This document shows positions 1 to 6,651 of a stretch of DNA of 9,426 bases, one piece after another (the stretch's first letter is position 1; each line of letters starts with the position of its first letter). The notes under the pieces are model-generated. The model was not told the origin of the DNA. It did no database searches and saw nothing but the letters and a program-made list of their open reading frames with translations. The translations under genes and the position numbers were made by a program. The stretch covers positions 1-9,426 of the forward strand of contig JAFDHB010000138.1 of the NCBI GenBank assembly GCA_019308985.1. The letters run 5' to 3'. This stretch comes from Deltaproteobacteria bacterium. GTDB lineage: Bacteria > Desulfobacterota > DSM-4660 > Desulfatiglandales > HGW-15.

Positions 1-1
1 T

Positions 2-325
2 TCAGTCGTTAGGCACATAAGTGACAGGATAGCTGTTATGTACCTGGGACGGATCGTTGAAATCACTGACAAGGCGAGTCTCTACGAGAATCCCCTTCAT
101 CCCTATACCAGGATCCTGCTATCAGCGGTTCCTGTCCCGGACCCATTCTTGGAAGAGAAACGGCAGCGGATCATCATCAAGGGAGAGGTGCCAAGCCCGC
201 TGAACCCTCCTCCGGGCTGCAACTTCCATCCCCGATGCCCGGATGCAGTAGAAGAATGCAGGAAAGTGGTCCCTTCGCTCAAAGATGTGGGTAGCGGCCA
301 TGAAGTTGCCTGTATTCGCGTGTAA
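2..325 (+). CDS. Oligopeptide/dipeptide ABC transporter ATP-binding protein, C-terminal part (OppF/DppF type)
   Basis: This is the last 107 codons of a peptide-import ATPase whose start lies before the window. The protein would hydrolyse ATP on the inner face of the membrane to power uptake of peptides or similar ligands through Opp/Dpp-type permeases. The visible part opens with [20 protein letters not shown], the stretch just after the H-loop, and its wording fits the second ATPase (OppF/DppF) better than OppD/DppD. Next comes the oligopeptide-transporter C-terminal domain with its NPLHPYT signature. The tail carries four cysteines (73, 79, 86 and 104 of the visible part) in the pattern GC-x5-RC-x6-C plus a terminal AC; known dipeptide-importer ATPases bind an iron-sulfur cluster with such cysteines. 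The Walker A, Walker B and ABC signature motifs are outside the window. OppF-type genes often end their operon, and a new promoter begins about 80 bases downstream, which fits. The specific substrate cannot be told. Confidence 0.95.
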   Translation, partial: SVVRHISDRIAVMYLGRIVEITDKASLYENPLHPYTRILLSAVPVPDPFLEEKRQRIIIKGEVPSPLNPPPGCNFHPRCPDAVEECRKVVPSLKDVGSGHEVACIRV

Positions 326-408
326 GATACTCTTTGATTTCATAGAGCACACGCCGAAATTTCCATTTTTTCCGGCCCTGCCATGCAGATGTTGTAACCA
401 TTTTTCCC

Positions 409-437
409 TTGACCCACAAGAGTGAATTCCATATAGT
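409..437 (+). promoter_or_regulatory. Sigma-70-type promoter of the lipoprotein/TRAP operon
   Basis: A -35 box TTGACC (409-414) and a -10 box TATAGT (432-437) are separated by exactly 17 bases. Each box matches the consensus at five of six positions. Transcription would begin near 444, giving a leader of roughly 150 nt before the lipoprotein start. It lies 84 bases after the stop of the ABC ATPase gene and separates that operon from the TRAP operon. The boxes are seen directly; activity is inferred. Confidence 0.7.
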
Positions 438-462
438 CAACATGCAAGAAAAACAGGGTCTT

Positions 463-561
463 ATGATCCAGGAGCTTTGTACTCCTTGAATCATGGCGAA
501 GTAACGGCGGTGCCAGGGGAGCATGTCCAGGCTCCCGCTATAGCGTTCCCCTTGCATGGGG
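463..561 (+). promoter_or_regulatory. Structured 5' leader with three hairpins and a palindrome
   Basis: Between the promoter and the first start codon are several inverted repeats. Hairpin 1 pairs ATGAT (463-467) with ATCAT (490-494) and AGGAG (470-474) with CTCCT (482-486), with a 7-nt apical loop. Hairpin 2 pairs GGGAGC (517-522) with GCTCCC (531-536) around 8 nt. A perfect 10-bp palindrome CGCTATAGCG spans 536-545. Hairpin 3 pairs CCCC (548-551) with GGGG (558-561) around 6 nt. None is followed by a T-tract, so they do not look like a terminator. They could act on mRNA stability or translation, or the palindrome could be an operator. I recognise no known riboswitch class here, and short stems such as these also arise by chance. 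Confidence 0.35.
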
Positions 562-591
562 ATAAACCCATTCAACCAAAGGAGGTTGACG

Positions 592-1017
592 ATGAAGCAG
601 AGGAGATATGTATTCATAACGGCGTTTCTGGTCATCGGCCTGCTGGGATCCTTCAGTCTTTTCGGTTGTGCCGGAAAGGGGGTGGCACCGGCCGACACCC
701 GGTGCAATGCCAAAATCGAGTGGCAGGTGGTCAAAGAAGTCCAGCTCACGAGGTTTGTGTGTGCCGTAGGCAAGCACGGCGGACAGCCTTCCCTGATTTT
801 CACGGTAGGGCTCAAGAACCCCACTGAAAACCCCCTTCGCTATCGTGTCAACATCTTCTTGGAAGACATGGACAAGGCCGCCGGGTACTTCGTACCGCGG
901 AAGGGTAAACCGCCGGTAGTGAAGCCCGGCCAGGAAACCACTATCAAGATTCCTTTTATTGGGCTGAATCGGGAATCCAAGAAGATACTGGTGGTGGTCA
1001 AAACCGTGGGAAGTTGA
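592..1017 (+). CDS. Small secreted lipoprotein of unknown function, first gene of the TRAP operon
   Basis: A 141-residue protein. The ATG at 592 is chosen because a full Shine-Dalgarno AAAGGAGG (578-585) sits 6 bases before it; an in-frame ATG at 556 has no such site. The N-terminus is a lipoprotein signal: basic MKQRR, a hydrophobic segment (about residues 7-24) and a lipobox SLFGC with Cys26 as the lipidated residue (Phe at -2 is slightly atypical). Residue +2 is Ala rather than Asp, which in enterics would favour the outer membrane. The mature part is about 115 residues, has Cys38 and Cys57 that could form a disulfide, and a beta-rich stretch with VGLKNPTENPLRYRV (about 72-86) followed by alternating strands. 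This resembles small beta-sandwich envelope lipoproteins of the YcfL/DUF1425 sort, but the likeness is weak and I do not assign the family. The receptor gene follows after about 50 bases, so it is probably co-transcribed. A role in ligand capture or envelope anchoring for the TRAP system is inference only. Confidence 0.8.
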   Translation: MKQRRYVFITAFLVIGLLGSFSLFGCAGKGVAPADTRCNAKIEWQVVKEVQLTRFVCAVGKHGGQPSLIFTVGLKNPTENPLRYRVNIFLEDMDKAAGYFVPRKGKPPVVKPGQETTIKIPFIGLNRESKKILVVVKTVGS

Positions 1018-1068
1018 AGCATGTAGGCATGAGATAACCAATTTCTAGACGGCAAGGAGGGAATGGCA

Positions 1069-2052
1069 ATGAAAGAGGCAGGCATGAAAGGTATACTTTT
1101 GGCTTTAGTGACGCTTTGCTCCGTGGTTCTCATGGCTTCATCGGCCCTGGCACGAACACAGTTCATCTCCATCGGGACGGGAGGTACCGGCGGAATATAC
1201 TATCCCTATGGCGGAGGCGTGGCTGAAATCTGGTCCAAGTACGTTCCAGGGGTCAAGGCGGTGGCTGAGGTCACTGGCGCCAGTGTGGAAAATGTCAAGC
1301 TGGCCCACAAGGGAGAGACAGTTGTCGGTGAGGTCATGGGTGACGTGGCCGAGGCCGGATTCACAGGAACAGGCAAATTCAAGGGAAAGAAACACAATAT
1401 CCTTGCCATGGCCATCATGTATCCCAACCTGCTCCAGGTGGTGACCTTGAAAAAAAGCGGCATTACCAATATTGAACAGGTCAGGGGAAGGCGTATCAGT
1501 ACGGGTAGTCCCGGGAGCGGCACCAACTTCATGGCGGAAAACGTATTCAAGGCCCTGGGGATTCCCTTGGATTCTTACAAGGACAGCCGCCTGTCCTTTA
1601 CGGAGAGTGCCAACGCTCTTCGGGACGGGACTATCGAGGTGGGCATCTGGTCGGTGGGACCCGGTACCAGCTCCATCATGGATCTGGCCACCACCCACGA
1701 TATCCACATCATTGCTTTTACTCCGGAGCAAGTGAGAAAGATTCTGGCGTATAACCGCAACTACTCAGCGGTAGAACTGGCCGGAGGGGTATACCGGAGA
1801 GTTGACAAGCCCGTTTCCACCATAGGAGTGTGGAACGTGATGATCTGCCAGCGTTCTCTGTCCACTGACCTGGTTTACAAGCTGGTCAAGGTCCTTTATG
1901 AGCATAATGATTACCTGCTCAAGATCCATCCCTCGGCAGGTTACACCACGGCGGAGAATGCGGTGAAGTATTCACCCATCCCCCTGCACCCTGGCACCAT
2001 CAAGTACTTGAAAGAAAAGGGTATCCAGGTACCTGCCAGACTCATACCTTAA
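1069..2052 (+). CDS. TRAP transporter solute receptor, TAXI family
   Basis: A 327-residue periplasmic binding protein that would deliver a small, probably carboxylate-type ligand to the TRAP permease encoded two genes downstream. The ATG at 1069 is preferred because AAGGAGG (1054-1060) lies 8 bases upstream; the in-frame ATG at 1063 is only 2 bases from it, and 1084 is another option. Residues 1-28 form a Sec signal peptide ending SSALA, with likely cleavage before Arg29. The family hallmark FISIGTGGTGGIYYPYGG follows at 32-49. Further typical parts are the lobe around LQVVTLKKSGI, the SPGSGTNFMAENVFKALGI segment and the SVGPGTSSIMDLA segment. Length matches the usual 310-340 residues of TAXI receptors. 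The DUF1850 gene starts 12 bases after the stop. The ligand is unknown; TAXI systems with a known ligand take up compounds such as glutamate or 2-oxoglutarate, but that does not transfer by family alone. Confidence 0.95.
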   Translation: MKEAGMKGILLALVTLCSVVLMASSALARTQFISIGTGGTGGIYYPYGGGVAEIWSKYVPGVKAVAEVTGASVENVKLAHKGETVVGEVMGDVAEAGFTGTGKFKGKKHNILAMAIMYPNLLQVVTLKKSGITNIEQVRGRRISTGSPGSGTNFMAENVFKALGIPLDSYKDSRLSFTESANALRDGTIEVGIWSVGPGTSSIMDLATTHDIHIIAFTPEQVRKILAYNRNYSAVELAGGVYRRVDKPVSTIGVWNVMICQRSLSTDLVYKLVKVLYEHNDYLLKIHPSAGYTTAENAVKYSPIPLHPGTIKYLKEKGIQVPARLIP

Positions 2053-2064
2053 TGAGGGCGGGGA

Positions 2065-2613
2065 ATGGCCCGGGCCGGACGGACGTCGATTCTGGCGGCA
2101 GCCGGCCTGGGGCTTTTCTTCTTGCTTCTGGTCGGCCTGCTTGCGCCCGGCGGATTGGAGCTGAGGGTGACACGGGTTAAGGGGGGACCGCCTCTTCTGG
2201 TGCTTCCCATGGAGCCGGGTGAACGCTTTACCCTTCACTATTACCACTCGGTGGAAAACGCCCCTATCTGGGAGGTGCACAGCCTGGATGCCAAGGGGCG
2301 TATTTACGTCGAAGAGGAACGTTACCTCAAGTTCGGCGCAGGAATGGGTCGGATGCCCGGAGTGGGGCGCATGGTCCAAAGGGGGCCCTATGAGGTCATA
2401 GAAAACATGCACATGCCCACAGGCAACTTTATCCTGCGCGTGGGCAGCCCGGGCGTAGATCATACGGTTATCTGGAGGGGCCACGCCGAAAACTTATCCG
2501 CGGTGGTACCTCACATGGCCGTTCGGTTCAGGGCTCAACCGGTCAGCCTGTTGTATCGGTTGTGGAGGCTGTTTCTCCCCCACCCCGCCACCCCAAGAGC
2601 CAGGAGCAATTGA
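2065..2613 (+). CDS. DUF1850 domain protein of a TAXI-TRAP operon
   Basis: A 182-residue protein that matches the DUF1850 family, which recurs between TAXI receptor and fused permease genes; its role is not established. One hydrophobic segment at about residues 8-27 would anchor it in the inner membrane (or act as an uncleaved signal) with the rest in the periplasm. The domain shows the family pattern around FTLHYYHSVENAPIWEVHSL (residues 55-74), in which His61, Ser62 and the acidic residue near 70 are the usual conserved positions, then a Gly/Met-rich GAGMGRMPGVGRM stretch (91-103). A purine-rich GAGGGCGGGG precedes the ATG at 2065. The stop codon overlaps the permease start (TGATG at 2611-2615), which points to translational coupling and suggests matched amounts of the two products. 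The C-terminal tail from about residue 160 is basic and may be poorly ordered. Confidence 0.88.
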   Translation: MARAGRTSILAAAGLGLFFLLLVGLLAPGGLELRVTRVKGGPPLLVLPMEPGERFTLHYYHSVENAPIWEVHSLDAKGRIYVEEERYLKFGAGMGRMPGVGRMVQRGPYEVIENMHMPTGNFILRVGSPGVDHTVIWRGHAENLSAVVPHMAVRFRAQPVSLLYRLWRLFLPHPATPRARSN

Positions 2614-4637
2614 TGTCCAAGCCAAGCCTTTCGAGATCCTCTACATCTCCCCCTAAGGTTTCCTCGGCCGGTGAGGCAGCCGCGCCGGATCAAAACCGAT
2701 CACTGGTGGCAATAACGGCTCGAATCGTGATGGCTCTTGCTGTGGCGTTGAGCCTGTTCCAACTCTACTCAGCCGGCATCGCCGCATTGACCGCCCTGGT
2801 GCAACGATCCATACATCTGGGAGCCATCCTGTCCTTGACCTTCCTGCTGCGGCCTCCTTTCAAGGGGGTGCGCAAGGACCGCATCAATCTCTGGGTGGTA
2901 GTGGACTGGGCCCTGATTCTGGTGACGATCTATTGCACCTACTACATTGTCCACAACCTCACGGCCATCTTTGAGCGCCAGGGGGACTGGCTGACCAGCG
3001 ACCTGGTGGTGAGCATCATCGGCACCCTGCTGGTGATGGAGGCCTGTCGACGGGTGATAGGCCTGGTCATGACCGGGATTTGCACCGCAGCCATCCTGTA
3101 TGCCTACTTTGGCCCCTACATGCCCGAGCTCATTATCCATAAAGGCTACAGCGTAGAGCGCATTTCCACTACATTGTGGCTGACCACCGAGGGCATTTTC
3201 GGCCTCCCCTTGGGGGTGGCGGCCACTTTCGTGTTCGTCTTCGTCCTGTTCGGTGCCTTCCTGGAGTCTACGGGTGGGGGAAATTTCTTCATTGAGTTGG
3301 CCTATGCACTTACCGGCCGCTTCTCTGGTGGGCCGGCCAAGACAGCGGTGGTAGCCTCGGGCTTTATGGGCTCTGTTTCGGGTTCGGCCGTGGGAAATGT
3401 AGTGGCCACTGGCTCATTCACCATCCCCATGATGAAAAAGGTCGGCTACAGACCACATGTAGCCGGTGCTATCGAAGCGGCCGCATCCACCGGTGGCCAA
3501 TTGATGCCGCCTATCATGGGTGCCGGCGCCTTCCTTATGGCCGAGTTCACCAGCACCAGTTATCTGACCATCATCAAGGTGGCCCTGGTGCCGGCAATAA
3601 TGTACTACATAACCGTGTTGCTTTTTGTACACTTCGAGGCCAAACAGTTCGGGCTGGAGGGACAACCCCGCGACGCACTGCCGCACATCTGGGATGTGTT
3701 GCGCCGGGGTCTGCATTTCATCATCCCGGTGGCGATCTTGATTTATGTGCTGATGGCCAACTATTCCCCCATGATGGCCGGTTTCGTGGCCGTGCTCAGC
3801 ACCCTTGCGGCCAGCCTGGCAGCGGACACTGTGCGATGGGTCCTCGGAAGCACCCTTGTCTCAGGGACCGAAGCCAAGCAGGAAGGCGTTGTTCAGTTTC
3901 TCTGGCGTGAGGCAAAGATGATTGCCGGGGCCCTGGAAAAAGGGGCCGTCAATGCCGTCATGGTATCGATTGCCTGCGCCGCGGCCGGCATCATTGTGGG
4001 CATGGTCACCCTTACCGGGATGGGACTGAAGTTTTCGAGCCTGGTCTTGGACCTGAGTTTCGGGATCAAGGCATTGGCCATTCTCCTGATTGGTGCAGCC
4101 TCGCTGGTGCTGGGCATGGGGCTGCCGGTGACCGCCAGTTACATCGTGCTGGCCACCCTGGCAGGACCAGCCCTCCTGGACATGGGGGTACCGCTCCTGG
4201 TAGCCCACATGATCGTCTTTTGGTACTCCCAGGATGCCAATGTGACCCCTCCGGTGAGCCTGGCCAGCTTTGCCGGCGCTGGTGTGGCCAAGGCGAACCC
4301 CATGCAAACGGCCTTTACTTCATGGAAGTTGGCCAAGGGCCTTTACATCATCCCCCTGGTCATGGCCTATCGTCCCCTCCTGGGTATAGGCAAGGAATAC
4401 GCTTTGCTGAACTGGCAAACCATATGGGTTATGTTCACCACCACCCTGGGCTTGGTGGCCTTCGCCTCCACCCTGGAGCGCTATTTCCTGCGCCGCGCTA
4501 CCTGGGCTGAAACTTCCCTGTTTTTCCTGGCCGCCAGCGGCCTGTTCTGGCCGGCCTACTGGGCGGATTTCGCCGGCATGATTGCTTTCACCGCTGCGCT
4601 CCTCTTGCAGAAGTTCCATGTCGTGAAGAACCCGTAA
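2613..4637 (+). CDS. TRAP transporter fused permease (DctQ/DctM-like, TAXI type)
   Basis: A 674-residue inner-membrane permease that imports the ligand delivered by the TAXI receptor, using an ion gradient. The ATG at 2613 is preferred: it overlaps the upstream stop and has AGGAG (2602-2606) 6 bases before it. An in-frame ATG at 2562 would add 17 residues but lies deep in the preceding gene. A polar tail (1-30) is followed by about four hydrophobic segments (to ~165) that stand for the small DctQ-like part. The DctM core follows, with GNVVATGSFTIP (261-272), ASTGGQLMPPIMGAGAF (291-307), GMGLPVTASYIVLA (501-514) and VTPPVSLASFAGAGVA (544-559), all typical of this family. From about 590 there is an extra hydrophobic region with several helices, as in the DUF3394 extension of many fused TRAP permeases. 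It is the last gene of the operon; no strong terminator is visible before the convergent gene at 4830. Confidence 0.95.
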   Translation: MSKPSLSRSSTSPPKVSSAGEAAAPDQNRSLVAITARIVMALAVALSLFQLYSAGIAALTALVQRSIHLGAILSLTFLLRPPFKGVRKDRINLWVVVDWALILVTIYCTYYIVHNLTAIFERQGDWLTSDLVVSIIGTLLVMEACRRVIGLVMTGICTAAILYAYFGPYMPELIIHKGYSVERISTTLWLTTEGIFGLPLGVAATFVFVFVLFGAFLESTGGGNFFIELAYALTGRFSGGPAKTAVVASGFMGSVSGSAVGNVVATGSFTIPMMKKVGYRPHVAGAIEAAASTGGQLMPPIMGAGAFLMAEFTSTSYLTIIKVALVPAIMYYITVLLFVHFEAKQFGLEGQPRDALPHIWDVLRRGLHFIIPVAILIYVLMANYSPMMAGFVAVLSTLAASLAADTVRWVLGSTLVSGTEAKQEGVVQFLWREAKMIAGALEKGAVNAVMVSIACAAAGIIVGMVTLTGMGLKFSSLVLDLSFGIKALAILLIGAASLVLGMGLPVTASYIVLATLAGPALLDMGVPLLVAHMIVFWYSQDANVTPPVSLASFAGAGVAKANPMQTAFTSWKLAKGLYIIPLVMAYRPLLGIGKEYALLNWQTIWVMFTTTLGLVAFASTLERYFLRRATWAETSLFFLAASGLFWPAYWADFAGMIAFTAALLLQKFHVVKNP

Positions 4638-4829
4638 CCATGATGTTGGGAGAAGAACCTTGAAGGCCATTGCAAGAAGACCTTCTTTCCTTTACTGATT
4701 TGGGTAGTCCGAGAGAGCTTCAAATGAATAAGTTGGTTTGCTGACATAACCCGGCAGTCGATGGCATCCCTGTTCCTCATCATCTTTCAGGGCGGAAGCG
4801 ATATTTGGGCACCCATTAAAGAATTTTCC

Positions 4830-5495
4830 CTAAAGCATGTCAAAGTCTTCCAGGCGGATTTTTCTCCCCGGCGGAACTACGACGAATTCTTCATCCCAGG
4901 GTCCCTGGCAGATTTTCTTGAGCAATTCGGTCTTTCCAGGTATTTCATCATAGCAGAGGCCGAATTTCTTGGCCGCACTGCGGGAGAACTCAACATAGTG
5001 GTTCTGGTCCTGATGCCCCGTATTGATGAAGGCCAGGCGGGTGTAATGCTTCAATATCAGTTTCATGACCCTTTCAGCGATTTCCCTGTCGTGGCGCTTG
5101 ACCGTCTCGTTGAACTCGTCAACGAGCGTGATCTTGGCGTCAATCCATCCCCTGGACAGGAAATAGGTCCCGGGCTCCTTTTTGAGTTCCTCCTTGTAGC
5201 GGTCCCTGGAACCAAGAAAGATCCCTATGCAGTCATCCTGGCGCGGGATCACCAGGGTGCTCTTCGCAGCCCTCAGCCCTATGACCGCCATGGAACACAG
5301 GCCAAAGCCCAGGATGATGGTATCCGCAAGATCCGTGGTCTCATCGATTATGCGTTGCAACTCCGCCTTGAGCCTTTCCGGCCTCAAGTGGAGGCCTGAT
5401 TCCACGCTCCGGTGGGAGACGCCCTGGGACATAAAGGGAAGCATCTCCTTGATTACGGTATCGCATGCTATGATCTGTATTTTGTTGCCGGTCAT
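4830..5495 (-). CDS. DUF1638 domain protein
   Basis: A 221-residue soluble protein that I recognise as DUF1638 from its pattern: IIACDT near the start (Cys11), the GLHLRPERLKAELQRIID block (34-51), ILGFGLCSMAVIGLRA (61-76, Cys67), VIPRQDDCIGIFLGSRDRY (82-100, Cys89) and PGTYFLSRGW (108-117). The evenly placed Cys11, Cys67 and Cys89 plus His36 are suggestive of a metal or cofactor site, but I know of no proven reaction. Family members often lie beside corrinoid-dependent methyltransferase genes in anaerobes; none is visible here, so the gene is an orphan in this window. The ATG at 5495 has GGAG 7 bases upstream (complement of 5503-5506). It points towards the TRAP operon, so the two are convergent. 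Its promoter is not clear: TTGACT and TTGGCA boxes occur upstream on its strand, without a convincing -10 partner. Confidence 0.85.
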   Translation of the reverse strand: MTGNKIQIIACDTVIKEMLPFMSQGVSHRSVESGLHLRPERLKAELQRIIDETTDLADTIILGFGLCSMAVIGLRAAKSTLVIPRQDDCIGIFLGSRDRYKEELKKEPGTYFLSRGWIDAKITLVDEFNETVKRHDREIAERVMKLILKHYTRLAFINTGHQDQNHYVEFSRSAAKKFGLCYDEIPGKTELLKKICQGPWDEEFVVVPPGRKIRLEDFDML

Positions 5496-5705
5496 TCGCT
5501 AACTCCATACTCCGTAAGACTATTGTTTAGCAGATTGCTGAGAACCATGCCAATGAAAATTTGATGAACTCGTATAAAGTCAAAATTGGGATGGCACAGC
5601 AAAAACCTTCAAGTAAGTATTCAAGTTGAGCTTGGGAAATCCCGCCAGCGGGAGCGCGCGAATCTCGTGTGGTGAGAGGTACTTAGCGTACGCCACAATC
5701 ATTTA

Positions 5706-5808
5706 CCCCGTTAAAATAACTCAAAATCAAATGCCAGTGAAGGCATGACATTTAGACTCATTTTTTCTCGACCTTTGATTCTGCATCACAAGCATCCATT
5801 TAACGGGG
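5706..5808. repeat. 10-bp perfect inverted repeat flanking an 83-nt AT-rich core
   Basis: CCCCGTTAAA (5706-5715) is repeated as its exact reverse complement TTTAACGGGG (5799-5808). The enclosed 83 nt are clearly more AT-rich than the surrounding genes and hold a smaller hairpin (5731-5746) and a T6 run. The arms could be the ends of a small non-autonomous mobile or intergenic repeat element, or the base of an RNA stem. Adjacent target-site duplications are not obvious to me. What is seen is only the inverted repeat. Confidence 0.4.
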
Positions 5809-5883
5809 CAGGGGTGAAGCGCAGCGCAGAAATTGGACTTTTTACGAAGCCATCAAAATTGTCAAGCATCCCTTAACCTTTTG

Positions 5884-5892
5884 TGCTATAAA
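5884..5892 (+). promoter_or_regulatory. Extended -10 promoter candidate for kdsC
   Basis: TG (5884-5885), one base and TATAAA (5887-5892) make an extended -10 element. The best -35-like box, TTGTCA (5859-5864), is 22 bases away, too far for normal spacing, so the site would rely on the extended -10. Transcription would start near 5899, about 110 nt before the kdsC ATG. The nine bases TTGTGCTAT at 5881-5889 recur on the other strand in the candidate promoter of the MFS gene (7948-7956). Confidence 0.4.
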
Positions 5893-6007
5893 TCATGGCC
5901 AGATGTCCCTGCTTGGGACTGAAGCGCCTGGATTACATGGAACCAGATACGGGTCGACCCATGTGGGACCCCGAAGCGCTTACGAGAATCGGGATAAGGG
6001 GCAAGAG

Positions 6008-6553
6008 ATGGTTCAAGATGATATCCATAATGAGATCAGGGAGAAGGCAAAGAAAGTGAAACTCCTTCTCTTGGATGTGGATGGAGTGCTGACAGACGGG
6101 AGGATAATCTATGATTCCGAGGGCCGGGAACTGAAATTTTTCAACGTTCAGGACGGTTTGGGTGTTCGGCTCCTGGAAATCTCAGGGGTAAAGATCGCCC
6201 TGGTGACCACGAGACGATCGCCGGTCCTTGAAAGACGGGCCAAGGATATGGGCGTTGACAGGATATATGAGGGGATATTGCGCAAGACGGGAGTCCTGGA
6301 TCAAATTCTTGACACATACCAGGTAAGGAGGGATGAAGTCTGTTATGTCGGGGATGACCTTGTGGACCTCGGAATTATGAGGCTTGTAGGGTTCCCCGTG
6401 GCCGTAAAAAACGCATGCCAGGAAGTAAAAGATGCGGCATCCTATGTCACCGAAAGGAAGGGTGGAGAGGGAGCCGTGCGGGAGGTCTCGGAACTTATCC
6501 TGAAGGTCAAAGGGACCTGGGACAGGGCACTAAGATCCGGATTGAACCTGTGA
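6008..6553 (+). CDS. kdsC: KdsC-type 3-deoxy-D-manno-octulosonate 8-phosphate phosphatase (HAD family)
   Basis: A 181-residue cytoplasmic HAD phosphatase. KdsC removes the phosphate from Kdo-8-phosphate to give Kdo, the sugar that joins lipid A to the LPS core. The ATG at 6008 is chosen because AAGGGG (5996-6001) sits 6 bases before it and the length then fits the usual 170-190 residues; an in-frame ATG at 5903 would add 35 untypical residues. HAD motif I is LLLLDVDGVLTDG (19-31), with nucleophile Asp23 and acid/base Asp25. The FNVQDGLGVRLL segment (45-56) is typical of KdsC. Motif II is VTTRRS (66-71), where most homologues have TGR. Lys93 fits motif III. Motif IV is VGDDLVDL (114-121), with Asp116 and Asp117 for magnesium. 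There is no cap domain, as expected for a tetrameric C0-type HAD. The gene ends with tandem stops TGA TAG. No kdsA, kdsB or kdsD lies nearby, so a related sugar phosphatase cannot be excluded. Confidence 0.88.
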   Translation: MVQDDIHNEIREKAKKVKLLLLDVDGVLTDGRIIYDSEGRELKFFNVQDGLGVRLLEISGVKIALVTTRRSPVLERRAKDMGVDRIYEGILRKTGVLDQILDTYQVRRDEVCYVGDDLVDLGIMRLVGFPVAVKNACQEVKDAASYVTERKGGEGAVREVSELILKVKGTWDRALRSGLNL

Positions 6554-6578
6554 TAGCGATGTTCTCCTCTTTCAATCC
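6539..6578. repeat. 8-bp inverted repeat across the kdsC stop codon
   Basis: GGATTGAA (6539-6546) and TTCAATCC (6571-6578) are exact reverse complements 24 nt apart and straddle the kdsC stop at 6551-6553. It lies between two convergent genes where a two-way terminator would be expected, but there is no T-tract on either side and the loop is long, so terminator function is doubtful. Confidence 0.25.
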
Positions 6579-6651
6579 TGGTTGGGCCTGGGTTCCCCAT
6601 GCCGCAATTCCGGAAGAGCTGCTGCCAAGGGACCGATGTTGAGCGGAGGTC

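Larger units (their letters stand above)
5496..6007. other. Intergenic region between the divergent DUF1638 and kdsC genes
   Basis: 512 bases without a clear gene. It must hold the promoters of both divergent genes. Visible structure: a GC-rich palindrome CCCGCCAGCGGG (5641-5652), a 10-bp inverted repeat CCCCGTTAAA / TTTAACGGGG (5706-5715 and 5799-5808), a hairpin ATGCC/GGCAT (5731-5735 and 5742-5746), a T6 run (5761-5766) and an extended -10 site near 5884. A short open frame runs 5796-5878 in phase with CAT CCA and reads NGAGVKRSAEIGLFTKPS; it has no start codon or ribosome site. A 54-codon frame from an ATG at 5895 runs into kdsC. No RNA gene is recognised. Confidence 0.7.

Noticed and set aside
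538..1041. A 167-codon open frame on the minus strand
   Set aside because: It is antisense to the lipoprotein gene, which has a promoter, a ribosome site and a lipoprotein signal; the minus frame has none.
4662..4688. Possible terminator after the TRAP permease (GAAGG/CCTTC or AAGAAG/CTTCTT followed by TCCTTT)
   Set aside because: The stems are short and AT-rich, the alternatives exclude each other and there is no continuous T-run. Too weak to list.
4761..5399. A 212-codon open frame on the plus strand
   Set aside because: It lies fully opposite the DUF1638 gene, which has clear family motifs and a ribosome site. The plus-strand frame has no recognisable domain and is a shadow.
5640..5720. 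Group II intron end or CRISPR leader
   Set aside because: I see no intron domain V signature, no reverse transcriptase and no array of direct repeats; palindromes alone do not support either.
5731..5766. Hairpin ATGCC/GGCAT followed at a distance by T6, as a terminator
   Set aside because: The T-run starts 14 bases after the stem and no plus-strand gene precedes it, so there is nothing to terminate.
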